Positions 54,954 through 57,188 of a stretch of DNA of 57,188 bases are shown piece after piece. This stretch comes from Ceratorhiza oryzae-sativae. Its lineage: Eukaryota; Basidiomycota; Agaricomycetes; Cantharellales; Ceratobasidiaceae. The number at the start of each line of letters is the position of its first letter. The first letter of the stretch is position 1. The stretch is taken from contig JARWMV010000098.1 of NCBI GenBank assembly GCA_030998015.1, positions 1-57,188 on the forward strand, read 5' to 3'. The notes under the pieces are model-generated. The model was not told where the DNA came from. It saw nothing but the letters and a program-made list of their open reading frames with translations, and searched no databases. Position numbers and translations under genes: made by a program.

Positions 54954-57188
54954 ATGTCTGACTACTCAATTGAACGTCCCCAGACTCCCAGCACCCATCT
55001 GGATATTCTGGAGCATCGCTTTATGGGCCTCAGATGGGAATGCACTAGGGTGCAATCTCAAAACAGGCAGAATAGGCGACAATCTAGAAGGGAGGGCATC
55101 GAGCCTGCCCCAGATGTTCCCCTTCCAGTGTATCCCAATCCAGCACCCTCTGCACTTTACCCTCCACTTTAGAGAAGCTGTGCCAGAATTTTGCAGGACT
55201 CTGGCACCTGCAGCAGGACTCCTGCGCTTTTTGGCCATTCTGGCACTGGCACTGGCACTGGCTCGCCAGTTGCCGGAGTCCGTGCCAGAATTCTGGCAGG
55301 TGCAGGAGCATGCCAGAATCCCGGGACTCCTGCAACTGGCTATGGTCAGAACTCACCACATCAAGTTGTGTAATAGCTCATTAGATGCGCAGAAGAGAGA
55401 GCATTCCAATGATATAGAGCACGTTTCATACGAAATTCATTCTGGCAAATTTTACGCAGTTCTTTTGTTCGGGTCTTTGTGGCCAACATTTCCAGGGCCA
55501 TAAACCTCACCACAATCTCTCGCAAAGTAGCTCATTAAATGCGCAAAAATCAGGAGATCACAGATATGTCATTTGCTCCGCGCAAAAAATTCGATAACGC
55601 ATAGTTCGCTCCAAATTGATGCTCAGGAAATATTCTGGGAAATGCACACATGCTATTTCACCACAAAGAAAGCTGTTTGAAGCTTATCCGACCAGCTAGC
55701 CTTTCTCCTGAGCTTGAAAAACCCCTACTGACATTACATCTAGTAAATACATTGACTGGATAACTATGAACCGGGGTGTGTGCAGGCAACCTCACTGTCA
55801 ACCCAGCAGAATCACTGCACATGGTTGGAAATTTATGTTATAAGCTTGTTCCAGATGTTTCAGGTACCTGAGATAGGGCAATAAGCATCCCTGAATCTGT
55901 CTATGATACTAAGAAAGCCAGAATAGCACTGTGTGGGTGTCCATGGCGCATTTCAGGGGGTTTTCAGCATCAGGGGCGCTGTTCCCCCAGTTTCACCAGC
56001 TAAAACACCTTCAATCAGGCTGGTTTTTGGTATATAGAGTCCTTATGATAATGCGCATCGACTCCGCGCAAGGGAGCGAGGTTTGCACGGCTGGTTTCAC
56101 TAGCGCTTGTGGCGCTGTTCAGGGGTTTCCCCCTTTATATCGCTGATAACTTTCGATAAAAGCGTTCGTTTATTATGAAAATATGTGCATTCGATTCCTC
56201 TCAGTCAGACGAGTCGATTGGTATGTATATCGCCCCAATTAGAGCTCAGGATAGCGAGCTTGAACATCTGCGCATCCCCCTGAATATTTTTCTTAGACGA
56301 TTCTGCGCCGATACTGCTCATTTCTTAACCGTTTGTAGTCAAGTAAAGTACAATTTGATCCGCTGAATTTTGCGCATTTTTTGAGTGCTTAATATATGCA
56401 ATCCGTGGTGGTCATGTACAGGTGACAATGTGCCAGTATTCAGGTATGCAGGTATGCAGGTATGCCAGTACTGCAGGACTCTGCCTAGGACTCCGGCACC
56501 CTTGAGGCTATTCTGGCACCTGCACTGGCAACTGGCACGCCGGAATTCACTGGAATTTTAGCCAGAATTCTGGCAAGTTCTGGCTGCAGGAGCCTGGCAC
56601 AGCACCTCTACTCCACTTCCAACTTACCCATTGGAAGCTCCCAGTCAAGGCCCTCATTTTGAGATTGGATGGCCGACTCCTCCCTCTCCAGGGTTGGAGC
56701 CAACCCCATTTGATCTGGTTTTGATGCATGGATGGGGCAGAAGGGATGAAAGGCCTGTGCCTCCCCCAAGGAGCGCAAGCCCTGTGGACTATGAAGAGTT
56801 CCTGGAGAGGATGGACTGGTAAGTTATTGACTTCGATTGAGTCAAGATCTAAAGCTGATCTGTCTAGGGATTATGCACATCAGCCCCATGAGGCTTCCAG
56901 AGAGCCTTCCATACTCTCTGAAGCACCTACTGATGGGGAATATGAGTCAGGAGGAGAGCTTCCTGAATATCAGTGAGTTCGCTTCTCTTGAGTCAAGATC
57001 TAAAGTTGACTTGTCTAGACTTGCTTACCCTCCTTCTCCTTCTCCTGAGTACCAGCCAGAATCACCATCTGACCCACTTTCTGATGGAACTGAGTCATCT
57101 GGTGACCTTCTGGTGACGGAGTTGGCTTTAGAAAGTAGGGTACAGGAGTTGAATAGGGAACTGGTGGAAGAAGTAGGGAACCTCAGAG
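54954..57188 (+). pseudogene. Gene C: unknown multi-exon gene split by a hAT-type element, incomplete at window end
   Basis: Exon 1 starts at ATG 54954 (MSDYSIERPQTPSTHLDIL) and is cut at 55169/56611 by the 1.44-kb element. Removing it with one CTCCACTT copy restores the frame, which runs to 56818. Introns are 56819-56867 (49 nt) and 56973-57018 (46 nt), both phase 2, with exons 56868-56972 and 57019 onward still open at 57188. The protein is rich in Pro, Ser and Glu (PVPPPRSASPVDYEEFLERM; PPSPSPEYQPESPSD) and ends here in a helical part (TELALESRVQELNREL). No family is recognised. Confidence 0.6.
55170..56610. mobile_element. 1.44-kb hAT-type non-autonomous element, copy 2
   Basis: Same ends as copy 1 (TAGAGAAGCTGTGCCAG and its partner) and a perfect 8-bp duplication CTCCACTT at 55162-55169 and 56611-56618. 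Length is 1441 bp against 1439 bp for copy 1, with few differences. It lies inside an exon of gene C. Confidence 0.95.

Noticed and set aside
29346..56366. Shared open frames inside the 1.44-kb hAT-type elements (for example 30384-30575 and 56175-56366)
   Set aside because: The copies are almost identical at DNA level, so shared frames carry no information; no domain is seen and one frame runs into flanking sequence.

Overview
The window looks like a transposon-dense chromosome segment from a basidiomycete fungus, most likely an Agaricomycete. Evidence: GT-AG introns of about 45-60 nt, chromodomain Ty3/gypsy pol genes of the Tf2 type, and KDZ, tnp2/CACTA-like and hAT DNA transposons together with LINEs. 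The genus cannot be fixed from sequence alone (a Rhizoctonia-like fungus would fit). No rRNA, tRNA or CRISPR was seen. Almost everything is nested mobile DNA; three intron-bearing genes of unknown function (called A, B, C here) are embedded in it.

Layout. 1-248 is unassigned sequence with a minisatellite. 249-2804 is the 3' end of a decayed gypsy element (gypsy-1), inserted in a 5'-truncated hAT copy (2805-3775), which itself sits in ORF1 of LINE-1 (3776-10217, poly-A tail). LINE-1 also carries two solo LTRs (6555-7073 and 7433-8738). LINE-1 lies inside an exon of gene B (minus strand, 10218-21780). Gene B is further split by a complete hAT element (10687-14349, 8-bp duplication) and by LINE-2 (15011-21542), which carries a 132-bp hAT-type MITE. 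Gene A (22247-23274, minus) has three exons and is intact; clusters of AGTCC/GGACT lie on both sides of it. 23880-28263 is a tnp2/CACTA-like transposase region with subterminal motif arrays, interrupted by a 1.5-kb non-autonomous copia-like element (24965-26458). 28264-36709 is a complete gypsy element (gypsy-2, minus, 376-bp LTRs, CATGA duplications), split by a 1439-bp hAT-type element. 36710-42564 holds a His-rich minisatellite and decayed KDZ transposase. 42565 onward is a larger gypsy element (gypsy-3, plus) with a 1305-bp LTR, an ATG-less ORF, a collagen-like Gag, pol, and a 1426-bp fold-back insertion. Downstream of its integrase come a membrane-protein ORF (54039-54521) and gene C (54954 to the window end), which is split by a second copy of the 1.44-kb hAT-type element. 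No 3' LTR of gypsy-3 is visible.

How it works together. The mobile genes fall into two states. Old copies are almost free of CpG, and the stops I examined in them are TGA where CGA (Arg) is expected, which points to CpG deamination. Young copies (hAT, 1.44-kb elements, fold-back, copia-like element) and genes A and B keep their CpG. Three elements switch abruptly between the two states inside one reading frame, which suggests recombination, gene conversion, patchy methylation or an assembly chimera. The most unusual items are the perfectly symmetric fold-back with 691-bp arms, the gypsy-3 element with extra ORFs, gene B split inside exons by three transposons, and the pair of look-alike introns in gene C.
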